Shown: positions 36,495 through 45,510 of the stretch, piece by piece
Position numbering within the stretch: the stretch's first letter is position 1
Layout: every line of letters starts with the position of its first letter
NCBI RefSeq assembly: GCF_029991245.1
Contig: NZ_JAIVFO010000001.1
Coordinates: 102,035 to 166,034 of the forward strand
From: Xanthobacter autotrophicus
GTDB taxonomy: Bacteria > Pseudomonadota > Alphaproteobacteria > Rhizobiales > Xanthobacteraceae
DNA length: 64,000 bases
Direction of reading: 5' to 3'
Position numbers and translations under genes: made by a program
Notes under the pieces: generated by a model
What the model was told of the DNA's origin: nothing
The model's input: only the letters and a program-made list of their open reading frames with translations
Database searches by the model: none

Positions 36495-38285
36495 TCAGGA
36501 GGCCGTCCGGGAACCGGCCTGTCCCTTCACCGGTGCGTTGCCATGGATGAGGTCGCGGGCGGCATGGATGCCGTCGGTGATCTCGATGGCGAAGCGCTCC
36601 GCATCCCGGCGGCGCACGCTCTCCACCACGCGGGTCACTTCCTCATCCTCCACGTCGAGCAGGGACAGGCCCTTGGCGCCGAGCGCGAGCGCTGATTCCA
36701 GCGTCTCCCGGATCTGGAAGTCGACGCCCGCATGGATCAGCTCGATGGCATGCTCGCGATCAAACGCCCGGGCGATCACCGGAACGAGGGGAAACTCCGC
36801 CTTGACGAGTTCCGCGATCTTCAGGCTGGCCTCGCGATCGTTCACGGTGACGACGATGAGGCGGGCCTCACCCGCGCCCGCCGCGTGCAGGATGTCGAGG
36901 CGCGTGCCGTCGCCGTAATGCACCTTGAAGCCGAAATCCCGCGCGTCGCGGATGCTGTCGGTATTGGTCTCGATGATGGTGATGGAGCAGCTGCGGGCCA
37001 GCAGCGGCTGGCTCACGATCTGGCCGAAGCGGCCAAAGCCGATGAGCAGCACGCTGGCCGACAAATTCTCCGGCGCCTCCATGCCCTCCAGGGAGGGGGC
37101 GGGCTTGGGCATCAGGCGATCGTGGGCGATGACGAGGAGCGGCGTCGCCGCCATGGAGACGATGATGGTGGCGGTGAGGATGGCGTTGCCGGTGATGTCG
37201 AGGATGCCCACGCCGGTGGCCGCGGCGTAGAGCACGAAGGCGAATTCACCGCCCTGCGCCATCAGCACGGCGCGCTCCAGCGCCTCGCGGTGGCCGGCGC
37301 GGAATAGCCGCGCCACCCCATAGATGCCGATGATCTTCAGCACCATGTAGGCGACGACGGACACCGCCACGAGGCGCCAGTTGGCGGCGATCACCGCAAG
37401 GTCGAGCGCCATGCCCACGCCGAGGAAGAACAGGCCGAGCAGCACGCCGCGGAACGGCTCCACATCCGCCTCCAGCTGGTGCCGGAACGAGGATTCCGAC
37501 AGCAGCACGCCGGCGAGGAAGGCGCCCATGGCCATGGAGAGGCCCGCCGCCTGCATCAGCAGCGCCGCCCCCAGCACCACCAGCAGGGCGGCGGCGGTCA
37601 TCACCTCGCGGGCCCGCGCCTTGCCGAGCAGGCGGAACATGGGATCGAGCGCATAGCGCCCCGCCACCACCAGCGCCGCGATGGCGCCGAGGCCGATGCC
37701 CACGCTGGCGAGGCGCTGCTCAAGCGTCACCTCGGCCCCGCCCGGCGCCAGAAAGGCGACGAGGGCCAGAAGCGGCACGATGGCGAGGTCTTCCAGCAGC
37801 AGGATCGCCATGATGCGGTGGCCCTTGGGCAGGCCCAGGGCGCGGCGTTCCTCCAGCATCTGCATGACGATGGCGGTGGAGGTGAGCACGAAGCCGGTGC
37901 CCGCCACGAAGCTCTGCGCCGCCGGAAAACCGAGCGCGAGACCCACGCAGATGAGCAGCGCGATGCACACCCCCACCTGCACCAGGCCGAGGCCGAAGAT
38001 TTCCCCGCGCATGGACCACAGGCGCGAGGGCTGCATCTCCAGCCCGATGATGAACAGGAACATGACCACGCCCAGCTCGGCCACGTGGAGGATGGACTGG
38101 GGATCGGAAAACAGGCCAAGCCCGAACGGGCCGATGACGAGGCCGGCGGCGAGATAGCCGAGCACCGAGCCGAGGCCCAGCCGCTTGAACAGCGGCACCG
38201 CCACCACCGCGGCCGCCAGCAGGACGACTACGGGAAGGATATCGAAGCCGTGCGCGGCGGCGGCGTGTGCGGTCTCGGCGGCCAT
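36495..38285 (-). CDS. KefB-like CPA2 monovalent cation:proton antiporter
   Basis: 596 residues from the ATG at 38285. About 12-13 membrane segments (residues 15-395), then a cytoplasmic Rossmann-type TrkA-N domain (L-L-I-G-F-G-R-F-G-Q-I-V), ending near residue 596. CPA2/KefB proteins exchange K+ (or Na+) for protons and protect against electrophiles or acid stress; TrkA-N binds NAD(H). The gene faces the maiA end and precedes the SDR gene on the same strand, about 100 bases away. No KefG partner is adjacent, so the glutathione-gating type cannot be claimed. Confidence 0.92.
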   Translation of the reverse strand: MAAETAHAAAAHGFDILPVVVLLAAAVVAVPLFKRLGLGSVLGYLAAGLVIGPFGLGLFSDPQSILHVAELGVVMFLFIIGLEMQPSRLWSMRGEIFGLGLVQVGVCIALLICVGLALGFPAAQSFVAGTGFVLTSTAIVMQMLEERRALGLPKGHRIMAILLLEDLAIVPLLALVAFLAPGGAEVTLEQRLASVGIGLGAIAALVVAGRYALDPMFRLLGKARAREVMTAAALLVVLGAALLMQAAGLSMAMGAFLAGVLLSESSFRHQLEADVEPFRGVLLGLFFLGVGMALDLAVIAANWRLVAVSVVAYMVLKIIGIYGVARLFRAGHREALERAVLMAQGGEFAFVLYAAATGVGILDITGNAILTATIIVSMAATPLLVIAHDRLMPKPAPSLEGMEAPENLSASVLLIGFGRFGQIVSQPLLARSCSITIIETNTDSIRDARDFGFKVHYGDGTRLDILHAAGAGEARLIVVTVNDREASLKIAELVKAEFPLVPVIARAFDREHAIELIHAGVDFQIRETLESALALGAKGLSLLDVEDEEVTRVVESVRRRDAERFAIEITDGIHAARDLIHGNAPVKGQAGSRTAS

Positions 38286-38389
38286 GCGGTGTCCCTGATG
38301 CTGCGTTGCCCCCAGAATGGCAGGCCGCAACGCAAAAAGCGAAGTGGCTGCGGTGCCGCACGCCGCGCGGCGCGACACCGGCACCCGTA

Positions 38390-39163
38390 TCACTTGGTGG
38401 TGTAGCCACCGTTCACGAGGATGGTCTGGCCTGTCATCCACCAGCCCTCCGAAACCAGGAAGCGGATGTAGGGCACGATATCCTCGATGTCGGTCAGGCC
38501 GGTTTTCGAGAAGGCGGAGAGGGCTGCGGCGGACTTGTGGTAGGCCTGCGCCTCGGGGGTCTCCTCGCCGTAGAAGAAGGGCGTGTCCATGGGGCCGGGG
38601 CCGATGGCGGTCACCGAGATGCCCCGTGCCCCGAACTCCTTCGCCGCGGCCCGGGTGAAATGCTCCACCGGCGCCTTCGTGCCCGCGTAGGAGGCATAGA
38701 ACGGCGTGAAGGCCCCCAGCAGGGAGGTGACGAGAGTCACGATCTTGCCGTTGTCGTTCACCGCCTTGCCCGCCTCCTTGAGGAAGAAGAAGGCGGACTT
38801 GGCGTTCACCGCGCTCATCTCGTCGTATTCGGCCTCGAAGGTCTCCAGGATAGGCTTCTTCAGCACCTTGCCCACCGTGTTCACCGCGATGTCCGGCCGG
38901 CCGAAGGCGGCGATAGCATCGGCGAACAGCCGCTCGACCGCGCGCGCCTGGGTCAGGTCGGCCTGGAAGGCGGCCGCCTCAACGCCCGCGGCCTTGACCG
39001 CAGCGACGGTGGCCTCGGCCGCGGCGGCGGTCGCCGCGCTATTGTAGTGGATGGCGACAGCCTTCGCGCCGTGGGCCGCCAGATCCCGCGCCAGAAGGCC
39101 GCCGAGATTCTTTGCGCCGCCCGCGACCAGAACCGTCTTTCCCGCAATGGTGTGGTCTGTCAT
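38390..39163 (-). CDS. short-chain dehydrogenase/reductase
   Basis: 257 residues from the ATG at 39163. Cofactor loop T-V-L-V-A-G-G-A-K-N-L-G-G (SDR type T-G-x3-G-x-G varies here as A-G-G-A-K-N-L-G-G), N-T-V-G as the N-A-G equivalent, and the catalytic tyrosine and lysine in Y-A-G-T-K with S in V-T-S-L-L-G. It resembles the family of oxidoreductases annotated as glucose 1-dehydrogenase-like or YkvO types. It is divergent from the LysR gene, which probably controls it. Confidence 0.9.
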   Translation of the reverse strand: MTDHTIAGKTVLVAGGAKNLGGLLARDLAAHGAKAVAIHYNSAATAAAAEATVAAVKAAGVEAAAFQADLTQARAVERLFADAIAAFGRPDIAVNTVGKVLKKPILETFEAEYDEMSAVNAKSAFFFLKEAGKAVNDNGKIVTLVTSLLGAFTPFYASYAGTKAPVEHFTRAAAKEFGARGISVTAIGPGPMDTPFFYGEETPEAQAYHKSAAALSAFSKTGLTDIEDIVPYIRFLVSEGWWMTGQTILVNGGYTTK

Positions 39164-39300
39164 CCCCTGAGCCTCCTGTTCTGCCGCCGGACCCCGCTCC
39201 CGGCCGCGATGGTGTCGACCCACCCTATTGACTGCACCTGCTGGATAAATCCGCTACCATTGCCAAGACCTGTCGCCATTGACGAACAATCGAGACCCAC

Positions 39301-40209
39301 TTGGACCGCATCGACCTGTTCCGCATCTTCGTCCGGGTGGTGGAATGCGCGAGCTTCACCCGTGCCGCCGACATGCTGGGGCTGCCGCGATCCTCCGTCT
39401 CCTCGGCCATCCAGGACCTGGAGGGGCGGGTCGGGACGCGGCTGCTCCATCGCACCACGCGCCGCGTGTCGCCGACCCATGACGGCGCAGCCTTCTACGA
39501 GCGGTGCCTGCGCCTGATCCAGGACGTGGAGGAGGCGGAAGGCCTGTTCAGGCAGGCCCGGCAGCAGCCCACCGGCAAGCTGAAGGTGGATGTGCCGGGA
39601 CGGATCGGCCGCCTCGTCCTTGCGCCCGCGCTGCCAGATTTCCTCGCCGCCCATCCGGGGATCGAGATCGAGCTCGGGGTCAGCGATCGTGCCATCGACC
39701 TGGTGGAGCAGGGGGTGGACTGCGCCCTCAGGGTGGGATCCCTGAGCGATTCCAGCTGCATCGCCCGCCCCCTCGGCGATTTGGTGCTCATCAATGTGGC
39801 GAGCCCGCGCTATCTTGACACCCACGGCGTTCCCTCGACGCCCGCCGACCTTCCCGGCCATTTCGCGGTGCGCTACGCCTCGCCCTCGACCGGGCGGGTC
39901 GAGGATTGGGAATGGATGGAGGACGGCGTCGCGCGCACCCTCGCCCTGCCGGGGCGGGTGACGGTGAACAGCGCCGAGGCCTACATCGCCTGCTGCCGCG
40001 CCGGCCTCGGCCTCATCCAGATCCCGGCCTATGACGTGAGGCGCCACCTGGCGGCCGGCGAGCTGGTGGAGGTCATGCCCACGCACCGCGCCGCGCCGCT
40101 GCCCATGGCGCTGCTCTATCCCCACCGCCGGCATCTGTCGCCGCGGCTCGAAGTGTTCGCGCAATGGCTCGCCGGCCTGATGCTCCGGGAGCTGGAAGCC
40201 GCTGCGTGA
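39301..40209 (+). CDS. LysR-family transcriptional regulator (TTG start)
   Basis: 302 residues. The N-terminal helix-turn-helix (F-R-I-F-V-R-V-V-E-C-A-S-F-T-R-A-A-D-M-L-G-L) needs the reading to begin at TTG 39301, because an in-frame stop lies 18 bases further upstream and no ATG is close enough. The C-terminal part is the substrate-binding fold of LysR proteins, of the CrgA/YhjC-like subgroup (W-E-W-M-E-D-G, L-G-L-I-Q-I-P-A-Y). Divergent from the SDR gene by 137 bases, hence its likely regulator. Confidence 0.93.
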   Translation: MDRIDLFRIFVRVVECASFTRAADMLGLPRSSVSSAIQDLEGRVGTRLLHRTTRRVSPTHDGAAFYERCLRLIQDVEEAEGLFRQARQQPTGKLKVDVPGRIGRLVLAPALPDFLAAHPGIEIELGVSDRAIDLVEQGVDCALRVGSLSDSSCIARPLGDLVLINVASPRYLDTHGVPSTPADLPGHFAVRYASPSTGRVEDWEWMEDGVARTLALPGRVTVNSAEAYIACCRAGLGLIQIPAYDVRRHLAAGELVEVMPTHRAAPLPMALLYPHRRHLSPRLEVFAQWLAGLMLRELEAAA

Positions 40210-40322
40210 CCGGCGCGGCCACGCCTCCGGGCCTTGGCGTGGTTCCGTCCGACGCCCGGAAGCTGTTTCGTAGCTTAAGGATGGGGCTGGCGCGGCGGCT
40301 CGGCTTCAGCTATATAGATTGA

Positions 40323-40339
40323 ATTCAAATTATTTGAAT
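40323..40339. promoter_or_regulatory. palindromic operator for the MarR/FUSC operon
   Basis: ATTCAAAT and ATTTGAAT (40323-40330 and 40332-40339) form a perfect 17-base inverted repeat around one T, just after a TATATAG -10-like box. It overlaps the upstream ATG at 40338, which argues for the later in-frame ATG at 40353 or for strong self-repression of that start. Confidence 0.7.
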
Positions 40340-40814
40340 GATCATAAATCCCATGCTCGATCCTACGTCCGCCCGCGAGCGCTTCGGCATGCTGTTCGTG
40401 GTGGTCGCGCGCCGCTGGCGCAGCGCGCTCGATGCCAGCCTCGCCGACAGGGGCCTCTCGGACGCCACCTGGAGCCCCCTCCTCCATATCGGCCGATCCG
40501 GCGGCGGCCTCTCGCAGAAGGATCTGGCGGCGCGGGTGGGCATCGACGGGTCGAGCCTCGTCCGCCTGCTCGACATTCTGGCCGCCAAGGGGCTGATCGA
40601 ACGCCGCCAGGACCCGGCCGACCGGCGCACCAACCTGCTGTTCCTGACCGCGGCCGGCCATGGGGCCATGGCCGACATCCAGAGCATCCTGAACGGCATC
40701 GAGGCCCGGATGCTGGCCGATCTCGACGATGCCGAGATGGAAGCCATGACAAAGGCCCTGGAGCGGATCGAGGCGCGGATCCGGGCGTTGCGCCACGGCG
40801 GAGACCGGCCGTGA
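40338..40814 (+). CDS. MarR-family regulator
   Basis: 158 residues. Core: S-Q-K-D-L-A-A-R-V-G-I-D-G-S-S-L-V-R-L-L-D-I-L, wing D-P-A-D-R-R-T-N. It overlaps the following FUSC gene by 4 bases (GTGA), so both are one operon, with an operator palindrome over its own start region. It probably senses aromatic acids pumped by that transporter. Alternative start at 40353. Confidence 0.92.
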   Translation: MIINPMLDPTSARERFGMLFVVVARRWRSALDASLADRGLSDATWSPLLHIGRSGGGLSQKDLAARVGIDGSSLVRLLDILAAKGLIERRQDPADRRTNLLFLTAAGHGAMADIQSILNGIEARMLADLDDAEMEAMTKALERIEARIRALRHGGDRP

Positions 40815-42772
40815 TCGCCCGTCCCGCCCTGGAGCGGCTCGGCTTCGATGCGATCCGCCTGAATTTCACCCTGCGCACCGCGCTCGCGGCCTGCTGCGCC
40901 GTACTTGTCGCCTGGCTCGTCGGCCTCGAACATCCCCAATGGTCCGCCATGACCGTATGGGCCACCGCCCAGCCGGTGCGGGGGCAACTGGTGGAGAAGA
41001 GCTTCTTCCGCGCGGTGGGCACCATCATCGGCTCGGTGGTGGGGATCGGCCTGCTGTTCGCCGCGCAGGGGCAGCAATGGGCCATCGTCCTCGGCCTTGC
41101 CGTCTGGATCGGACTGTGCGCGGGGGCCGGCAATCTGGTGCGGGGCTTTGCCTCCTACGGCATCATGCTGGCGGGCTATTCGGCGGCCATGGTGACGCTG
41201 CTTCACAGCACGCTGTCGGCCGGCCCCTTCGTGGTGGGCATCGACCGCATGCTCACGGTCCTCCTCGGCATCGCCGTGGCGCTCGCCGTCGGCTGGGTGT
41301 TCGCCACGCCGTCCGATCCGGACGATCCCGCGCTCCGGGTGCGCCGGCTGACCGCGCGCATCCTCGACGACCTCGCCAGGCATCTGGCGGGACCGCGACC
41401 GCCGGGCCGGGACGAGCACCAGCAGTTGCTCGCCGAAATGGCCGCCATCGAGGACGGGCTGGATGGCCATGCCGCCGGCTCCCTGCGCTCACACGCGACC
41501 ATCCGGGTCATCCGCCGGCTGCTGTCGGCGCAGGTGGCGCTGCTGCTGTGGATGCGGCGCCCGCCGCGCCCGGCCTCCGACGTGGTGCTGGTGGCCGCCG
41601 TGCAGAAGGCCGCCGAAGCCTGCGGCACGTCCGATCAGCCGCAGGATGCCGAAGCCGCCCTGCGCCACGCTGCCCGGCTCACCGGTTCCGACCGCATGCT
41701 GCACGAAGCGCTGGCGGACCTCGCCCGTGCCGAGGCCACGCAACCGCCGACCCGGGCCGATGGCCAGCGGGAGAGCGCCGGGGCACATGATGGCGTGGTC
41801 CTCCACCGCGACGTCATCGGCGCGCGGGAAGCGCTGATCCGCGCCACGGTCACCCTCCTCGCGGTGGGCGCGGCCTGGCTGGCGACGGGATGGGAGGCCG
41901 GAGCCTTCATGCTGCTCGGCACCGCCATCATGACCAGCATCTTCTCCACCGCCGACAATCCGGCGCAGACCCTGCGGCAGGTGCTGGTGGGCCAGATGCT
42001 GGGCGCGAGCGGAGCGCTGGCCTGCCGCTGGCTGGTCTGGCCGCTGGCGGGCAGCGCATTCGGCCTGGTGCTGGCCATGATGCCCTTCATCCTGCTGGGG
42101 GCGTTCATCCAGGCCCACCGGCGGACAGCGGGTCCGGTCGGCTTCGATTACTCCATGGTGGTGCTGCTGATGCTCCAGCCGGCCTGGCCGCTGACCGGGA
42201 CCTTCACGCATTCCCTGATGCTCGCCGCCGCCGTCATCCTGGGGCCGGCGGTGGGGCTGCTGGCCTTCCTGCTGATCTTCCCCGTGGATGGCCGCCGGCG
42301 GTTGCGCACGCTGGTGACCATGATGGTGCACGACATCCAGTCCATGGCGGAGCGCCGCGGCGCGTCCCGTCACCGTGCCATGTGGCGGGGACGGCTCTAT
42401 CACCGGGTGCTGCGGCTGGTGCGCTGGGCCGACAAGACCGGCGGCAGCCGGGAGCAGGCCCTAGAGGGGGGCTTTGCCGTGCTGCTGCTGGGCTCCGCCA
42501 TCGTCCACATGGACGACGTCCTGGGCCGGCCGGATCTGGCGCCGGGAACCGCCCGGCGGCTGAACGCGGCGCGCGCCCGGCTGCGCCGCGTGGGAACGGA
42601 CCCTGAGCGCGCGGCACGGGCCCTGGGCGCCGCCGCATCCCACCTCGCCGTCTATGGCCTCGGGGATGGGGACCTGCTGCGGGAAGCCGCGACCGAGCTG
42701 TCGGAACGCGCCGGCTTCCTGCGGGCGCCCGGCCGCCCGGCAGGCAGGTGGACCCCGTGGCGCGCAGCCTGA
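40811..42772 (+). CDS. FUSC-family efflux protein (AaeB-like)
   Basis: 653 residues from a GTG whose GTGA overlaps the marR stop. Two repeats of membrane helices plus cytoplasmic domains: first set at residues about 20-165, second at about 350-490 (P-x-A-F-M-L-L-G-T-A-I-M-T-S-I-F-S). This is the fusaric acid resistance/AaeB family: inner-membrane exporters of aromatic acids such as p-hydroxybenzoate. The usual membrane-fusion partner (AaeA-like) and outer channel are missing next to it. The MarR gene probably controls it. Confidence 0.9.
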   Translation: MIARPALERLGFDAIRLNFTLRTALAACCAVLVAWLVGLEHPQWSAMTVWATAQPVRGQLVEKSFFRAVGTIIGSVVGIGLLFAAQGQQWAIVLGLAVWIGLCAGAGNLVRGFASYGIMLAGYSAAMVTLLHSTLSAGPFVVGIDRMLTVLLGIAVALAVGWVFATPSDPDDPALRVRRLTARILDDLARHLAGPRPPGRDEHQQLLAEMAAIEDGLDGHAAGSLRSHATIRVIRRLLSAQVALLLWMRRPPRPASDVVLVAAVQKAAEACGTSDQPQDAEAALRHAARLTGSDRMLHEALADLARAEATQPPTRADGQRESAGAHDGVVLHRDVIGAREALIRATVTLLAVGAAWLATGWEAGAFMLLGTAIMTSIFSTADNPAQTLRQVLVGQMLGASGALACRWLVWPLAGSAFGLVLAMMPFILLGAFIQAHRRTAGPVGFDYSMVVLLMLQPAWPLTGTFTHSLMLAAAVILGPAVGLLAFLLIFPVDGRRRLRTLVTMMVHDIQSMAERRGASRHRAMWRGRLYHRVLRLVRWADKTGGSREQALEGGFAVLLLGSAIVHMDDVLGRPDLAPGTARRLNAARARLRRVGTDPERAARALGAAASHLAVYGLGDGDLLREAATELSERAGFLRAPGRPAGRWTPWRAA

Positions 42773-42787
42773 CCCGCCCGCGACCCT

Positions 42788-42816
42788 GAGAGACGCGCCG
42801 GAGCGGCGCGTCTCTC
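42788..42816. terminator. bidirectional stem-loop between FUSC and DUF2783 genes
   Basis: GAGAGACGCGCC at 42788-42799 pairs perfectly with GGCGCGTCTCTC at 42805-42816, loop of five. It lies between the convergent stop codons. Confidence 0.75.
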
Positions 42817-42823
42817 CATCGCG

Positions 42824-43054
42824 TTACTTCCCCGCCCCGCCGGCCGCCTTCAGGGCCTGGGTGAGCACCGCGCGGTCGCCGACATGGTTGGCGAGCAGCA
42901 GGATGAGCTTGCAGTTCATCAGTTGGGCCTCGTCGTCGCTCAGCAGGCGCTGGCTTTCGATCAGCTCCTCGTAGAAGCCGTCCGGGTCGGGGATATTGGG
43001 CGTGCGGTTCAAGGCGTCGTGCCGGGGCGCGTCCGTGGGCATGGCGTGCAGCAT
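42824..43054 (-). CDS. DUF2783 domain protein
   Basis: 76 residues from the ATG at 43054, with GGAGGAG just upstream. The middle (P-D-P-D-G-F-Y-E-E-L-I, then E-A-Q-L-M-N-C-K-L-I-L-L-L-A-N-H-V-G-D) is the DUF2783 signature. Such tiny proteins are found beside FAD monooxygenases of aromatic breakdown. It lies 13 bases after the stop of the FAD hydroxylase, so is co-transcribed. Function unknown. Confidence 0.8.
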   Translation of the reverse strand: MLHAMPTDAPRHDALNRTPNIPDPDGFYEELIESQRLLSDDEAQLMNCKLILLLANHVGDRAVLTQALKAAGGAGK

Positions 43055-43067
43055 GGTGTCTCCTCCT

Positions 43068-44675
43068 TCAGGCGGCGATGGCGCGCCTGATGGCGCCCTG
43101 GATCTTGTCGGGGTCGAAGCTGCGCCAGCGGGCCGCCACATGCTGGTCCGGACGGATGAGATAGGTGGTGCCGTCCATTCCGTCATAGCGCTCGGCGAGG
43201 CGGCCCTTGGCGTCCGCCGCATCGATGCCGATGCGCAGCACCGGGGCGACGATGCCCCCCGCCCGCACCTCGCCCAGCGGCGCATCGCCGAAGGTGACCA
43301 CCGTGAAGCCGCCGCCCAGCAGGCCGAGGAACCAGCCGTCCCTGCCATCCACCCGCACCGGCGCATCGGCGCAGGTGGTGCCCGGCGCCATGAGGCCGGC
43401 GAAGGCGTCCTCGTCCGGGGTATTGAGGGGGGAGGCGAGATAGGGCGTGGGGGTGGAGAGCCGCCCGGAATTCACCAGCGGCCGGGCGAAGGGATGGTCC
43501 TGCGCCAGTTCCAGCACAGCATTGCGGAAGCGCCGGCTCATGGCGCTCTTGGGGGTGATGAAATCGGTGGAGCGGGTGGAATTGGCGATGTTGTCGTCGG
43601 CGGCCAGCGCCCGTTCCTCGTGGTAGGTGTCCATGAGGGTTTCGGGGGCGAGGCCATCCAGCACCAGCTTGAGCTTCCAGCCCAGATTGTCCACGTCCTG
43701 CACCCCGGAATTGGCGCCGCGCGCGCCGAAGGGCGAGACCTGGTGGGCGGCATCGCCGGCGAAGATCACCCGGCCGTGACGGAAGCGGTCGATGCGCCGG
43801 CAGGCGAACTGGTAGACCGAGGCCCATTCCAGCTCGAACTGCGCATCCGGCCCCAGCATGGCCTTCACCCGCGGAATGATGTTCTCCGGCTTCTTCTCCT
43901 CGGTGGGGTCAGCGTCCCAGCCGAGCTGGAAGTCGATGCGCCACACATCGTCCGCCTGCCGGTGCAGCAGCACCGACTGGTTGCGGTGGAAGGGCGGATC
44001 GAACCAGAACCAGCGCTCGGTGGGAAACTGCGCCTTCATCACCACATCGGCGATGAGGAAGCGATCCTGGAAGGCCTGGCCGGTGAATTCGGCGCCCACC
44101 ATCTTGCGGGTGTCGGAATTGGCGCCGTCGCACGCCACCACCCATTGCGCCTCCAGCGTGAACACGCCGTCCGGCGTCTCCACCACGAGGGTGGCGAAAT
44201 CGTCGTGCTGCTGGAGGGAGAGCAGCTTGTGCTTCCAGCGCAGATCCACCAGGGGCTGGCGGGCGCATTCCTCCACCATGAACTCCTCCAGATAGTATTG
44301 CTGAAGGTTGATCATGGCCGGCATCTTGTGGTCCGGCTCGGGCAGAAGATCAAACTGGTAGCGCAGGTCATCTTCGAAGAAGACCTTGCCGATGCGCCAG
44401 CTGATGCCCCGCTCCACCATGCGCTCGCCGCAGCCCAGCCGATCCCAGATCTCCAGCGGGCGCTTGGCGTAGCACACCGCGCGCGAGCCCAGCGAGACGG
44501 TGTCGTTGTCGTCCAGCACCACGGTGGGAATACCGCGCGCGGCAAAGTCCAGGGCAGCCGTGAGGCCCACGGGGCCGGCGCCGATCACCACCACCGGATG
44601 GCGCACGAGGCGGCCGGCCTCCTGCTCGGGCGAGATGCGATAGGGGTATCTGGGATAGGTATAGGTGCTCATCAT
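43068..44675 (-). CDS. FAD-dependent aromatic hydroxylase (MhpA/PheA-like)
   Basis: 535 residues. FAD-binding G-A-G-P-V-G at 32-37, the D-G-A-N-S motif, and the third motif G-D-A-A-H-Q-V-S-P-F-G-A-R-G-A-N-S-G-V-Q-D, all of class A flavin monooxygenases. The C-terminal 150 residues are the thioredoxin-like domain of MhpA-type enzymes. It should put a hydroxyl onto a phenolic acid. The neighbouring VOC dioxygenase could then cleave the ring. Exact substrate not determinable. Middle gene of VOC-hydroxylase-DUF2783. Confidence 0.88.
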   Translation of the reverse strand: MMSTYTYPRYPYRISPEQEAGRLVRHPVVVIGAGPVGLTAALDFAARGIPTVVLDDNDTVSLGSRAVCYAKRPLEIWDRLGCGERMVERGISWRIGKVFFEDDLRYQFDLLPEPDHKMPAMINLQQYYLEEFMVEECARQPLVDLRWKHKLLSLQQHDDFATLVVETPDGVFTLEAQWVVACDGANSDTRKMVGAEFTGQAFQDRFLIADVVMKAQFPTERWFWFDPPFHRNQSVLLHRQADDVWRIDFQLGWDADPTEEKKPENIIPRVKAMLGPDAQFELEWASVYQFACRRIDRFRHGRVIFAGDAAHQVSPFGARGANSGVQDVDNLGWKLKLVLDGLAPETLMDTYHEERALAADDNIANSTRSTDFITPKSAMSRRFRNAVLELAQDHPFARPLVNSGRLSTPTPYLASPLNTPDEDAFAGLMAPGTTCADAPVRVDGRDGWFLGLLGGGFTVVTFGDAPLGEVRAGGIVAPVLRIGIDAADAKGRLAERYDGMDGTTYLIRPDQHVAARWRSFDPDKIQGAIRRAIAA

Positions 44676-44765
44676 CGGAGCGTTTCTCCCGAAGCGCGGC
44701 GGGCCGTTCGGCCTCGTGACGACTGGTGATGGCGTGCCCGGCGGCGTCCGGGCGCGAGGGTGATC

Positions 44766-45305
44766 TCAGCTGGCGGAAAATTCCTTCTCGTGGAGCCAGG
44801 CGGCGTGGCGCGGGGGCTTCTTGGTCACCGCCCATTCCTCGATCATGGCGGGGGCCACCGCCTTCAGGCGCGCCAGCGTCTCCGGCGTGGTGGTCCAGGC
44901 GGCAAGCTCCAGCCGGTGGCCCGACGGATCGAAGAAATAGATGGACTTGAAGATGTCGTGGTCGGTGGGGCCGATGACCTCCACGCCCGCCGCCTCGGCC
45001 TTCGCCTTCACGGTCTCCAGCGCGGCCACGTCGCCCACCTGGAAGGCGATGTGCTGCACCCAGTCAGGGGTGTTGGGATCGCGGCCCTGGGGCGGGGAAT
45101 TGGGCAGCTCGAAGAAGGCCAGGATGTTGCCGCAGCCTGCATCGAGGAAGATGTGCATGTAGGGATCCGGCGCCTTGGTGGAGGGCACCTTGTCCTCGGC
45201 GATGGCGCCGATCAGCTCCATGTCGAGGATGTCGCGGTAGAAGTCCACGGTCTGTTTGGCGTCCCTGCAGCGGTAGGCGACGTGATGAATCTTCTCGACG
45301 AGCAT
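44766..45305 (-). CDS. VOC-superfamily protein (dioxygenase/lyase type)
   Basis: 179 residues. H8 in K-I-H-H-V-A-Y-R-C, a second metal histidine in V-Q-H-I-A-F-Q-V, and a glutamate in H-R-L-E-L-A fit the VOC metal site, and the fold covers about 135 residues. A 35-residue tail follows (E-E-W-A-V-T-K-K). Extradiol dioxygenases, glyoxalases and isomerases share this fold. Upstream gene of the hydroxylase, about 90 bases away, and its promoter bears a perfect palindrome (45350-45365). Confidence 0.85.
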   Translation of the reverse strand: MLVEKIHHVAYRCRDAKQTVDFYRDILDMELIGAIAEDKVPSTKAPDPYMHIFLDAGCGNILAFFELPNSPPQGRDPNTPDWVQHIAFQVGDVAALETVKAKAEAAGVEVIGPTDHDIFKSIYFFDPSGHRLELAAWTTTPETLARLKAVAPAMIEEWAVTKKPPRHAAWLHEKEFSAS

Positions 45306-45349
45306 GGCGTCCTCCGGCTTGTGATTGGGCTGTGTGGGCCGGGATTAAA

Positions 45350-45365
45350 AGTAACTAATGTTACT
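45350..45365. promoter_or_regulatory. MarR-type operator 1 of the aromatic locus
   Basis: AGTAAC-TAAT-GTTACT is a perfect inverted repeat (6+4+6). It lies 45 bases upstream of the VOC start codon, in the promoter position. Confidence 0.75.
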
Positions 45366-45470
45366 AAATGGCGCAAGTGGGATTCGTTGCGATCGAGACG
45401 ATTTTGCGTCTGGCGTCACCAAACAAGGCAAAGCGCAAGGCGCTGGAGCCCGATCGCCCGGCCATGTATA

Positions 45471-45486
45471 TGTAACCTGCGTTATC
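45471..45486. promoter_or_regulatory. MarR-type operator 2 of the aromatic locus
   Basis: TGTAAC-CTGC-GTTATC has the same half-site (GTAAC/GTTA) and spacing as the site at 45350-45365. It is 24 bases before the marR start at 45511, so the same regulator likely binds both. Confidence 0.65.
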
Positions 45487-45510
45487 AATACGGGACGGAG
45501 AACGGGCGGC

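Noticed and set aside
40338..42772. The marR/FUSC four-base overlap as a frameshift or split gene
   Set aside because: GTGA overlap with full-length neighbours is normal translational coupling.
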